From: Lutjanus erythropterus
Lineage: Eukaryota; Chordata; Actinopteri; Lutjaniformes; Lutjanidae
Assembly (NCBI GenBank): GCA_020091685.1
Contig: CM034613.1
Span: 7,316,864 to 7,380,863, forward strand
DNA: 64,000 nucleotides
Direction of reading: 5' to 3'
The notes beneath the pieces are model-generated. The model ran no database searches. It had not been told where the DNA came from and saw nothing but the letters and a program-made list of their open reading frames with translations. This document shows positions 25,391 to 37,830 of the stretch, one piece after another (positions within the stretch are counted from its first letter, which is position 1; each line of letters begins with the position of its first letter). The translations under genes and the position numbers were made by a program.

Positions 25391-28300
25391 ATAATCCAGG
25401 ATCACTCCACCGACTTCAGTGGTGTCATTTGGTGTTTCGGACTGTGCCGTCGTGGCTGGGCGATCCCGCTCTGAGCGGCTTCACTGCAAAGGACACGGTG
25501 TGGTTTCTGTACCAAGACGACATTCTGCAGTCGAGCACTTGCTGCTCAGTTGTGATTTGGCACAAGTCTGCAGACTAGCATATGGTCCAAGGTTAGAATG
25601 ACTGATTTAGCTTAGATTTTACATCAAATTATTTCGCAATCGAATTAAGCTGTCAATTTAAACTGCGCAATCAAATATGGGAATCAGACTTTATAGTCAG
25701 TGGTAGCGCCTACTGTTGGCCTGAAAGGGCAATTATTCTTGTCGGGAGCTATAAAGATTATGGGTTTATGAGCAGGGGATTTGTCCTCTCCTTGTGGTCA
25801 GAGGGCTGCTGCCGCCTGCCCACGCACTAAAAGGGACTTGCAGTACACACACAGGCGCCAAGATTTAGGAGAAAAGTAGATGAGTATTGAGCGTTGAATA
25901 TATCTCAGGGAAAATTGCACCCAGGGGAGAAAGAAAAGAGGGAGTGAGGCCTGAAGGGGAGGCAAAACAAAGGAAGCCAGCTAAAACGAAGGCAGAAGGG
26001 ACAGTTATGGGAGGAAAAGGGATGGAGACAGAGAGGCTGCAGTTGCACCATCTAGATTTGCATCATCTTTTTTTAAAAGTGGCTTTATGGTGGTACTCGT
26101 CTTGCCCATCTCAAATTACAGCACGGCCTGCGAGAGAGGATCAAACAAGCTGCACTGTCTTATTCATTTTTCATGCCGCTGTACTGAGGAAGCAAAGGAA
26201 AGGAGTGAGAGGCAACAAAACTGAGACGCTGGGGGAATGGAAGCAGGAAAAAAAAAGAAAAAAAAAAAAAGAGTAACCTACTTTTTTTGCACCACGTCTC
26301 TTGGTGCATATGTAGAAGCTTAACAAGACAACGGCAAACACACATGCACACGCACGAAAAGTCTTCTCATAATTGCCCCGGTTGGTGCGCAGGAATGGCG
26401 CATCATGGATCCCAGGGGTAGGAGCAACACGTCGGCTGAGACACAAAGAGAAAGACGTGCGTGTTAAAACATGCACACACCCACAACCTCTGGCGTCCTG
26501 CGACAACATGCCACCGTGGATTGAGCGTGACCTGCCCCTCCCCCCACCAAAACACCAAGTGGAACAAGTCTCTCAGGCCTCCTCCTTCTCCTCGCGCCTC
26601 ACTCTTCAATCGCTGTTCAGTGTTGGAGCCGCCACTCTCCGCTGGCACCTCATTATTTCCTCGGGAGCCGAGGGGCAAAGACTCCCGATTCCTTAGATGC
26701 AGAGATAGAGAGAGAAAAGAGTGACGAATAGAGAGAGGCGGTGGCGGCGTTCGATATCCCACTGTGCTGCACCACACTGCTGTGACACCTCAAACATGCC
26801 TCACACTCACATATACACACACGCACATTGAAGTACAGTAGCAGAAAGGAGGAGGGATGAAGACAGGAGGAATTATAGGAGCCGTACGGTGGCAGAAAGG
26901 CAGAGACGGCGAGAAGGGAGAAGACAAAGTGTCTGAGATGGAATCGGAGGGGGATAAGACGTCGGTTGCAAAGAGAGCAAGAGCAGAGGAAAGTGTGGAA
27001 GACAGACAGAGGAGCAGGAACAGTGTGAAACTTTTTCGCAGGCGCGCGTTTCGGCAGCAAACCCTGCAGTAACTGAGGGGACACAGGAAGTGTTTCTGTT
27101 TGATGCCACCAGTCCAAACCTGCAGACACCATTCAGTCATTCAGGCCTGGAGGTGTTTAACTGAATACTTCAATCATCTGCGACACTCGTGTGCAGAAAT
27201 ATACATGAAGACATCTGAGGTGCTGAAATCATTATACACACCTTTGCCCAACATGTATTGTCGTACCATAGCTTAGCAACTGTTCTACATCTATTTTCGT
27301 TTGGCTGACTAGCTTGCTGCTGCTTCACCTCTCTTCCAAGGTCAAGAGCTATAATATCGTCTGCTAACTGTATTATTTTGTGGGGTTGTGTAAAAGAAAA
27401 ATAAATTAAGAAAAAAAATGTTTACAACTAGCATATCTGAAGCCACTATATGAAATTGTCGGTAACATTAGCAGCTCTGCTGTGCTTTGTATTGGACTTA
27501 GGAAAATTTACACTCCAGCAACCCCGGCCAAATTCATTCATTAGCCAAGATATTACAAGAGGATTATGCCTGCCAACGGATCGGTTTGTTCAAATCATCA
27601 AAGCTTTTTCTCTTACAATATTACAACTGAAACTAGTCGTTTAAAATACAAACAGTAAAGCATAAATCTAACTATACTATTCTGTCCTGCTAATCCCAAG
27701 ATTGTAAGATAAGCTTCCAAATAGGCATATAATTGTCTGATCTTACATTTTGCCTCATCTTGTTTTCTTATCATAACTGTAATACAAGGGCTAGGCTATC
27801 TAACTCAACACTGCAATACAAGAACAATAATGTCTCTTTATTTTTTTCCAAAAGCCAAAGGGATTTTACTATTGAATTTTGGGGAAACGGAAAAATGGCA
27901 TTGACTTCTTTTGGAGGGGACCAGGGGGATGCTAACATTCAGTACTTTGATGTAATAGCAGTAAGTGTGTATTTAAGACCCTGTTACTGTTGTTACTTGT
28001 TTAAAACAAGTCATCAGGAGACACTAAACCGATAATGGAATGAATTTAGCTTACTTTTCGAGCTAGTTAAAGCTAATAAAATCTGCCAAACACAATATTT
28101 TAGCTGCTGAAACTGACTGTCACAGACTAGAAACACCTTTTGTTTAAAAGTAATAAATAAGAAAAAATCAAAATTTCAAGTAGCAAATCTGGTACCGTTA
28201 TTAAAGTAAATATGAGCCTTGTGACAATGGGAAGCTTGACAGGGTAGGAAATGACTAATGGAGGTTTGGACGAGACGAAAGGTAAATTAGTCAACCCACA

Positions 28301-28696
28301 GAAAATTTGTTGACAGGAATTGTATTCCAGCTTGTCAAATATGATGATGTAGCTTGAAAATCTTTGGGTTTTTGTTTCTGATTGTGATTTTTTTCAGGAC
28401 TGTTACAATATTCACACAAACATTTTCACAAACAATCAAAAATAATTGTATTTATGGGCCTCATTAGTACACACATCAACCATATAGAACGTACTGTTCT
28501 GCACATGCAGCGTGTCAACATCATCATGCACATCAGATCCTGTTGGCGGGGGAAAAAAAAACACCCAGTATACTCCATATTATCGTGCTGATCATGTACA
28601 GTATATTTATGAGCACATCTTCTTCCTCTAGCTCTCCCCCAGCTGTAAAACAAACACGGCTCTTCTAGATGAGCTCAGCTATAGATTAAAGCGCTG
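25391..28696. other. Gene-free stretch with a GC/CpG-richer middle
   Basis: No recognisable exon. Between about 26350 and 27100 the sequence is richer in GC and CpG (gccgccact, ggcggtggcggcgttcg, ggcgcgcgtttcgg) and could be a promoter or an upstream non-coding exon of the neuroligin gene, but no TATA box, initiator or spliced exon boundary can be defended. Frames of 100-160 aa on both strands here are low in complexity. From 27200 on it is plain AT-rich sequence. Confidence 0.4.
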
Positions 28697-28710
28697 GATG
28701 AATATTCATC
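28697..28710. other. 14-bp perfect palindrome GATGAATATTCATC
   Basis: A perfect self-complementary 14-mer in a non-repetitive, moderately GC-rich block (28640-28730). It could be a dimeric transcription-factor site; no function is shown. Confidence 0.4.
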
Positions 28711-31700
28711 GCTCATGTTAATAGCTGGATGGAGGGGAGGAGAGATGGAGAAATAAAGAGAGAGAGATAAAGGGGAAGGAAGATCTGGGGGAGAGAGGAA
28801 GACTGTTTAGCTGCTGCAACTTGTTATTAATAATGCTGATTATAATCTAAGGATTATTCTCACCGTGCCCTTTCTTTTGATATTTATCCCTCACCCTCTC
28901 CTTGGCTTGAGATGGATGCAACACAAACTCGTCTTCTGCATTGAATTGAATTAATTGAAGACCAAAATAGACGGGGTGGGGAGAGGAGGACAACAACGGG
29001 GAGAGAGGGAAGCAGCGACTGTTGACGTGCCCTCTTGTTTTGGAGGCAGACAATCATACACATCAGCTGCTCATGTCTCACTGGCCATCTGTCAGGGACA
29101 ACAAGATCAGGATGGCAGCTCTCCAAACGCTCCTTCTTCCTCTCTTTATCACTCTCTGTGGCATTCATCTTTATGTATATCACTCTCGCTCAAGGTTCAT
29201 AGCTGGTCATTACCAGTCAAATGACACTGACTTCATTTCTCAGTGTCACGTCCTCAGTTGGCCCGGCCGTCCTGCTTTTATGACAACCTCAGAGGAGAAT
29301 CTTTACTAGTTTCCATAATAATGGAGCTGCAACTGTGCCCACCATGTAACTACTGCTATTACTAAAGTTACAACAACAATAACTAACTACATTGTTATTA
29401 CTGTGATAACTTTTAATTCCGTGTGGGCGAGTTAAGCCTCCTTTATGCATGAAAATAGATTTCAAACAATGTAACAGCCACTACCTGCATACTTCCATGC
29501 ATCCTTTACATTGGCATGGATGTTAACGTACAGACAAAATCCATATGTGTATCTAACTGTTATTGTAAATAGTTGTGTAACTATAACTTGATCAGTTTTT
29601 GCAAAAATAACTACAACTATACATGTATCTAAAGCTATACCTTCCTACCTTGGGTTTGTGCTGTAACACCACAAATTTAGTGGTCTTAAAATCACAGTCT
29701 GACAGCATCGGAAATATTATGTATTCACTGCAGTTACAATGTCTTCACTGAATTAAATATATAAACCCAACATTTTGAATTAAGACAGTCAGTGCATCAG
29801 GTTCAATCCCTAAATCAGACATTCTACCATATAAAGGTATCCTATCAAACAGGACAATCCTAGGACAAAGCAGAAGGTGTAACCAAGAGTACCTTTTGAG
29901 AAGTCATAAATGTCAGGTGCATTATGATACTTTTCTTTAGAATAATATAATCTATGTAGCACTTTGAACTGAATCAACTGCAATCTGTCATCAGTTGAAC
30001 CTGATGAGATCCTTAAGCATAAAAAGAGTGTTCCTTGGGTTGGTTTTCAGTTTTTTTTTTGTTTGTTTTTTTTTTCAATTCTGACTTGTAAATGATAAAA
30101 AAGAACTTAAGGACAGAGACCATTTCTTTCAGCGCCATAGAAGACACAGTGTGATTATTTATGAACAAATCTGCAGTGGTTGCCAGACCTTTATCCTTCC
30201 AGTAATTAAAGGTCTCCAACCCTTTTATAGCTGCACCGTTTCATTAAATGGAGATATTCTAGGTCAGCCATTCCCAAACTTGAGAATGCCAAGCCCCAGT
30301 TTGAAATCTGAAAATCTTCTGTGCCCCACCCAAACCTTTAATCACATCTCTCATCAACACACAAGACTAATTGTACCAATGACAAAATATAAGATACGTT
30401 CTGGTGTTGATGTGACAGGTCACCAAATAGCTCAGGTAAATGTAGACTAACACATAATTTAAATCCCATTGCTTTGTTTTATTAGTTAGATAAAGCAAGA
30501 AAAAAGCTTGTGGCAGGGCATCATCAGTACAAACAAGTGTGAATACAGCTGTGGAGTCCATATTTGCTGTATTGTGCTCTACAAATACAGATTACACTTT
30601 CAATTAATCCGTTGATGTCTTAATATCTCTTTTCTCTAGAGCCTGGATGGCATCTCAGTTGGAAAATTGCAGATTTCTGTCACTTTACACAACTTCTCCT
30701 ACCTTCCTAATCCTCTAAGTCAATATTTTAATGGAAAGCTTTTATCTGTCCTAGGTTGCTAGTCCCTGCCCGACTGTAAACAAAGTCCAAGTGCCTTTCT
30801 GCTTGTCAAGTGTGCAGCTGTAAGCTACAACTGACATTCATCGGTTTGACTTTAGGCTGGCTCGAGGAGCAGCATTTTGCCCCCCCCCCCTTCCATTTGT
30901 CCTTATGTACCCTCTATTCAGCCACTGTTGCTCTCTGTGCTATGTGTCAGTTTCCCTTAAGCAGCATTCATTTGCTCAATTAGACCCCATTCACCCCGTT
31001 TGACAAACACGCTGTAGCCATTTTCTGAAGCTGGGTCCCATGTTGCCCTGGGCTAAATTCTCCCCACTGATGCACTGCAGTGTCCCACTCACCCAGTTTC
31101 AAAAGGTGACCCTCCATTTACACCATTTATTTTAGTTCTTGTTCTCCATTCACATCACATTGCATTATTGACAGTCAGCGAAAACGCAATTTCATCGTTA
31201 AAGGCTGGTCGCACACAGTGAAATTCATCTGCAAATATTTGCTCCTAGAAGCTCATCACATATGGACTACTTGCAAGCCTACTTGGTGAACCATAAGACT
31301 TGAGATACCCAGGCAATCGGAAATCTCACCGCCTACTGATCATCTGGGGATTTCTAAAAGCAAGGTAGTTGCTTGAATGGTGGAGAGAATGGGCGCGAAC
31401 AAACCTACGGCCCTTTAATTTTGAAAGGACATGCTTTACTGGACACAATGCTCTGCAGTGAGTAGTAAGCAGGCAGTGTCGCCACCGAGTATGAAGAGGT
31501 GCCCTAAAGACTTTGGATTGGTTCGACAGTGGAGGTTTTCAATTGTTTTTTAATTGTTCCCGCCCAGTTTTATCAGTGAAAGCTGGGGAATTGTCCTCAG
31601 TCTTTACTGAGTGAAGTGTTTAGAATGTAGTGAACCTCACACTGTTTATTCAAAACACATTTTTTTCATGTTATTTTTCCTTACCGTTGGTTAAATAAAA

Positions 31701-33812
31701 GTGCATGGCGCAACGTAGATAATGGCTTCCTCCATTTTGGACTCTTTGGCTCTCTGTTCCCCCAAAAGTCAGCGCTCTCAAGATGGCTTTCTATCAGTCA
31801 TCAACACAAATGTGGTTTGGTTTAGATAAGAGATGGCACACTTAAGAGTCATTTCCTGTATATATATTTCTCAAATTTTTTGCCGCTGTTCTGCCACTTT
31901 AGGAGACTAGGAGCAGATCCTGAGACTATAGAAGTTAACCTGAATACAGATTATAACCAGTTTCTTTGCACCTCAGTCAATAAAGTATACTGGAACCTTT
32001 TTTTTTTATAAGCCACAGAACTAAAATGAGAAATCCAGAGAAAATTAACTTTGTTAAAGACCTATCTCTGTCTCAGCAACATACTCTCATGAGATGTGGT
32101 GACATAGATGCAAGCTATAATGTTTTAATGCAAACTTAAATTTGGACTGTATGTAGTACTGTATCTGCTTTCATTCATCCACACGACATTCACAACACTT
32201 CTGAGCATTTCTACTTAGCAGAAAGCAAGTGCATACCATCTATACCATTGGCAGCTTGTTGAACTTGACGCGAAATATTAACACTGATTTACTTTTCTGT
32301 GGGAGAATCCATGATCAGTGGATTCTCCTTTCAGGGAGTAAGTAAAATTTTGCATTATTTAAATGTTAATGTGACAAAGCCCTTACTGACCCACACCACT
32401 GTAAAAAAAAAAAAAAAAGTGTCCAACAGGTTTGAGAGGAGTGCTTGTAAACCTTTGAGCCTGTATTGTAGCAATAATTGCAAACCAATTACTCTAAAGG
32501 TCCTGGAAGTTAAAGGCAGTTTTCTATATAAAACAGCTTTACATTATTGTTCAGTATGCATCAGGCACACCATTAATAGTGCCCTGTGAAACAGTGTTTG
32601 ACGGTGTTGGACCATAAAAAAAGTGTAGTCTCTTTTCTGTTCAAAAAAAGTTTAATTACCACTGTAGGAAACTCTTAAAAGTTCTGCTTGTCTCACTGTC
32701 TCTATACTGTGCTATAACCTACAGTGCTCTGATCCAAGGTCAAAACCACTTAGAAGACTGTAAAATATTTATGATATATGGAACGTGTTTAATGGCGGCG
32801 CTCTCAGCCAACCACTATATCTCCCTCCTCCTTCTCACGTTTCACTGAGCTGTGGCAGCGTCCTCCAGCACACGGTAGAGCTCTTCCCCGTGGGGGCAAG
32901 GACCACGCTGTCCTCTGCCTCTCCTGGGCTCTTCTAGTGGAATATATTGTGGGGTGAGCGGCTCTGGAGCTGTCCTAAAACAAGAGGAGGGGGGTAATCA
33001 GAGCACGACGACAGGGCAGGGCGTTTTTTTTTTTTAAAAAAAGAGGCTTGGAAAAGCGGGATACACTCATCCTCTTTGGGTGAGTGGAAAACGTCCCGAG
33101 TAGTTTTCCAGACTAAGTGATGGGGCTGCGTATAGCTTGTGAATGTGTTTGTGTGTGGCTGCGAGGGTGCGCTGTCAGCCTGTGATTAATCTACCACTGT
33201 CTGTCTAATTACCACCCATGCCCCTCCGTGTTCCTCTGCTCTGCCATAGACGCGCTGACCCACACCGGAAACTCGCTGCTCCCAATGCAAATTAAAGCCC
33301 TGTAAATATTTGCTTTTAACTCTTGCCGACACATTGTTTCCAATTTTGCGCTCCGGTGGTCCGCAACCCCAACACCCCCTCCTCCGCACACACTTCGCAC
33401 TCATACCGCCGCTACCCACCGCCGATGTGTGTATGTGTGCGCATCTCTGTGTTGTCAACAAGTCTACTGACAGGCCCTACACTCTCCTCCTCCTCCGTCT
33501 AGCCCTCCCTCCGTCTGTGCCTCCTCCCATTGTGTCTGTGTTGTAGCTGGCAGTCTATCAGCCCATTCTCTTCCACTGTCAGCCCAGTCTAGTCTCTATA
33601 ATGAGTGAATAGAGTCTGGGGAGGGAGGACAGACAATGTACAATGTTTAAAGATAGAAAGGCTGAATAGAAACAGTAAATTTCAATATGATTTTTTTCAA
33701 TGTGGCTGAAAAGTTTTATGCTTTTGCGAGGCAGAAAAAAATTGTCCCTCACAAAAATGATGTTTACAGACATGCTTTAAAAAGCTTTAGGATGTTCTAG
33801 AGTGTCTATAAA
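28711..33812. other. Gene-free stretch
   Basis: No gene recognised. It contains a purine-rich patch (28725-28800), a T-rich patch (30048-30075), a 12-base C run (30879-30890), an A run (32402-32418) and a T10/A7 junction (33026-33044). The piece at 30255-30340 (cagccattcccaaactt) resembles a common teleost repeat fragment. A GC-richer block at 32790-33310 includes AATGGCGGCGC and is another weak promoter or enhancer candidate. Confidence 0.4.
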
Positions 33813-34070
33813 GTAGAGGTGGGACAAAGTCATTTTTTGTGAGTCCCAAATGGAGTCATAAGTCAAGATAGTCAAGTCCTAAACTTTGAGTTCTGAGTCC
33901 TACTTCAAACTTCAAATATTGAACAAATTTGGAAGTTATTCCATCTCCATCTGTAATTTTCAACCCACACATTTTGCATACTGCACTCCACTTTCTGTTG
34001 ACCTTTACATAGTTTTTATACCCAAATTGAATAATTTTTTTTGTGTTGACTTGTGAAAAAAGTAACTTTT
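33813..34070. mobile_element. Decayed aagtc-rich MITE
   Basis: It begins agaggtgggacaaagtcatt and contains many gagtc/aagtc motifs (ataagtcaagatagtcaagt, tgagttctgagtcc). This matches, from memory, a repetitive teleost element with the same gtggga-aagtc start. The right end is placed where ttgacttgtg occurs near 34050 and is uncertain. Confidence 0.6.
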
Positions 34071-36272
34071 AACCACTTTGGCCACTGTGGCCCCATAGAA
34101 CCTGCTACAAGTTGAAATATAGTAATACATTTAAATACAATTCTAACGGGAGCTGTGCAAAATCTCAAGTGATGTCACTAGAGTCACCCTCACTTGGTGG
34201 TGTAAGACAACAAGTTGGATTATGTGAAAAAATCTGTGTTTGTAGAGTGAAGCCTGGGTTTTACTCCAAAATTGACGCATGCCTGTTCATTCTGTGTATA
34301 CTACCTTTCTGCAGTCCACTTGGAGGACACACATATGTGCAATAGATCAGTGTCTGTACGTAGTGGCTGTGTGGACACTAAATGTAGACAACACGGACTC
34401 TTGTGCGCTTGCTAATGCAGAAAGTATAATACTGACTTTAAAAAGCAGCCTTTACCAGACCTCTTTAGGTGGCTCCTGCCTCTTGATATGTGAGGCTATA
34501 TTAAATGCTACTAGCATAACCCTCAATAATCTGAGACCAGACTGTGTGCGGTCAAGGTGAATTGTTGATGCCAGTTTTGAAAATGCGATTCTATGAGTGA
34601 ATCGCATATTCACATTGACCCTAAAGTTGTCCAGACTGTATTGTTACTGTATCAGCTGCTCCAATAATAAACTTCTCTTAACTGGATAAGCCTGAAAACT
34701 GAAAAATTCACCAGTTTCTGCTACATAAATTCATTTTAATTTTAGTTTATCTCCGTGAAATCCTCATGACCCATCTAAAACCTCTGCACAGTTAGATCCC
34801 ACAGCAGATCACACTTTTATTAAATTATGTATTTTTTATTGATTTGTTAATGTTAATGTTATATTTTTGACCAAAGTTTTTCACATAACTAATGGTTTTG
34901 AGTCTGACTGACATTCACATACTCACGTAGGCTGCATTCATCCTTCAATGCCAGAGCGGGGACTGCAGACTTTGAAACATCTTTACTTTCAGAATCAGTG
35001 AAACTGCTTTCATTTGGACTATGCCCTTGTAAGAATGGTGGTGTTTCTCAAGAGTGCAACACATTAATCAGCCAGCAAATTAGTCTGAAAGTAGAGATCG
35101 AAAATGTCGCTTGAACATCTTTAATAGTAAATCAGAGATGGTACTGTTGCATGCATTCTTTGCTGCATAAAAATGGTAATATGAAAGTGTGGTCAAATGT
35201 AAAGTAGACTTGTGTGAGGTCATGATAGGTGATATTCTAACCCTACAGCACAAAACAGAAAGTGTGGTGTTATATTTCCATGACTTTACCTAAAGTCAGA
35301 TCACTGCCATGACCTAACACTTTTTGTTTCTCCTTTCTTTTGCTGTTTCCAGAAGAGCTAAATGTTAGTTGATTGGTCTTCTCTCTACATTTCTCCATCT
35401 CTTAACATACCCCACCCCCCTTCAGCTATATCTGTTGAACTCTGGCCCGACTCTGATTCTCTCATTCCCACACACACACACACATACACAGAGACGTAGG
35501 GCTGAAAAATAATGAAAATAAGGGATTGACAGGAGCCTGAGTGAGCACTGACCTGCCCGCCGGCTCTTTTCTATTCAGAGCCCACACAGAGGCTGTCAAC
35601 AGAACAACACACATACAAACACGAACGCGCGCACACACACACATATGTCCACCCCATCCACTGGCATTAATGTGGCATCTGCAGAGATGAAACGGCCCTT
35701 TTCTGTTCAACCACTCACCATCCACTCTACAGTGCCCTCAAAATTACTTTGCGATCAACACATCAAAAGCGCTGTCACACAGATAAAAGCACACGCATCG
35801 CAGACATAAAGAGAAACTCCAAACAACATCACCTTTTTGGAAAATGTATAGTATATATAACAGGGCAGGAGTTTCACCATGGCAGTGGCTGCCTTGCCCC
35901 CCTTCACTTTGCACCTGATACCCTGAGGCCACAGTGATGCCCCCCCTCCAGCTGATTTGACCATTTTCTCCTCGCTTTTTTCATGTCATTACGTGTCCTT
36001 TGTTGAGATCCTGATTAGACAACATCAAGTGAAACGCTGCGCAAATAACCAGTGGTGGATTAGATTTCAAGCTTTGTATGAACCGTAGGAAAACTGGATA
36101 TGAACTTTCTTTGATCATAAAACCATCATGTTACTCTACAACTCTGTGGTTTACACTGCAGGCTGGAGTCTGTGTTAACAGTGACAAACCGCTAGATCCA
36201 CACTATATACTCATCTTCCCTTCACTGCGCTGCTGGATGCTCTGCCTCTGCCATTGGGTGAGGTAAGCCCTC
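34071..36272. other. Gene-free stretch
   Basis: Nothing coding is seen. A short (CA)n tract lies at 35469-35486 and another at 35632-35642. One hairpin is listed separately. Confidence 0.5.
34583..34607. other. 9-bp perfect inverted repeat (hairpin)
   Basis: ATGCGATTC and GAATCGCAT flank a 7-base loop. No T-rich tail or gene end adjoins, so a terminator role is not implied. Confidence 0.6.
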
Positions 36273-36406
36273 TCGAAATAAAGGGTTAATATCTCAAAAC
36301 AGAAAGTTTGTGCCTCAAAATTAAGAGTTTGTATCTCAAAATAATGAGTTAGTAGCTCAACACGAGTTAGTGTCTCAAAATAATAAGTTGGTATCTCAAC
36401 ATAAGA
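36273..36406. repeat. 21-bp minisatellite, about 6 copies
   Basis: The consensus unit caaaataatgagttagtatct repeats about six times with point differences and one 3-base deletion. Similar arrays occur inside teleost interspersed repeats. Confidence 0.85.
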
Positions 36407-37624
36407 AACTACATATATTATTCAGTGAGTTTGAGAAAGTTTCTCATTTCTTTCAAAGATGCTATTCCATCATTTTCAAATCCTAACTTATTATTACATA
36501 TTGCATGCTATTTAGCATGACATCATTATATAGGCTGACCTCTGACTGACTTCCAGTGTCCCTGGTGTTGGGACATGTTAGGAAAAAAAAAATACAACTA
36601 AAACTCATCTTTAAGCCTTTAGTGAAAGTCATTGTATTATTTTCATGGACTTAAAATCGTTGTCTTGTTTGATGGCGTTGCTTCCCATTTGACCTTTGTT
36701 CCCTTAAAAAAGTTACAACCACAAAGACGAAGTGGCCTTGTCCTTAAAATAATGAAATTCTAGGTCTTGTATATACACAGAAAAATGTGTGCATAGACTC
36801 GCACAAATACACACACACACACACACTCACATACACACTCATAGGGACAGATTGACTTTCAAATGTCCAATTTCCATGTCTCAGCCTTGATGTATTAATT
36901 AGTAAATGTGAAAACAAATGAGCTGCACTGATTCAAATACTGTCAGCCTTTCAAAGCCTTGAGATGATAATGAGCGTAATGTATTTGTGTGCGTGGGTGC
37001 ATGTGTGTGTTCGTGCCCGGCTGCACAGTGACAGGGTAAATGTACTGTACATTTTTTGCGTATATTAATTTTATTGATGCGACTGCTTTGATTCATCTTC
37101 ATCTGTTGACCCCGTCCTTCCAGCAACCTCACTCTACTGAATTTCAGCTATTAGCCTGCACCGGCAGCCTGGCTATGTCAGGTTATTATCTATCATTAAG
37201 TTGAACCCGGTGTACTGACAGACTGACTGGTAACACAACACGTACAGAGAGGTGGCAAGCAATTACTGGAGAGGTCTTAGTGGCTGATTCTGCAACTGTA
37301 TTGGAGAAGAATTGGGTGGAATTGGTTTTAGTGGGATTTAGATTGTAGTCGGTAAGCTATGTGGCAGAATGGTGACGGATTCGATTCGGAGACTGTGATC
37401 TCCTGGTTGATTTGTCTGCTGGAGGAAAACTGGGGGAAACTTTTTCGCAAAGGAGCCACATTGAATTTGTGGAACCAAATGAACAGCCATGTGTGTAATG
37501 AGAAAAACATAGAACAGCCTCACTCACTTTAATCCTGTATACAGAATGGTTAAGATTTGGAAGAATACAGCATGAAAAGTTTTTGCCTTTCTAACCAAAA
37601 TGTGTCCGTAGCGCCGATTTTTTA
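36407..37624. other. Gene-free stretch
   Basis: AT-rich with a (CA)9 tract near 36808-36826. No gene, RNA or mobile element is recognised. Confidence 0.5.
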
Positions 37625-37830
37625 GACCTTTTTCACAGCAGCTATTTTGACATGAAATAGTTGTATAAGCACAGGTGTTATCAATGCTACTAAAGTAACA
37701 TTCTGTCTATTGAGGTCAGACAGAGTCAGGGTGCTGCTATTGTGCATACTGGCTCACTTGAAAGGCTCTGCTAAACGAAATGGAACAAAACCTTAACTAG
37801 TATCAAAAATGGCTGCTGTGAAAAAAGCCT
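37625..37830. mobile_element. MITE, copy 2 of the cacagcagc-TIR family (both ends present)
   Basis: The left end gacctttttcacagcagc and the right end ggctgctgtgaaaaaagcct are inverted repeats of about 27 bases. The 206-bp body shares landmarks with the copy at 17360. No coding capacity and no clear target duplication are seen; a non-autonomous DNA transposon is the best reading. Confidence 0.85.

Noticed and set aside
26403-27132. Several overlapping frames of 78-159 residues on both strands
   Set aside because: No domain, no splice-flanked exon structure, and compositionally biased; typical of a GC-richer non-coding block.
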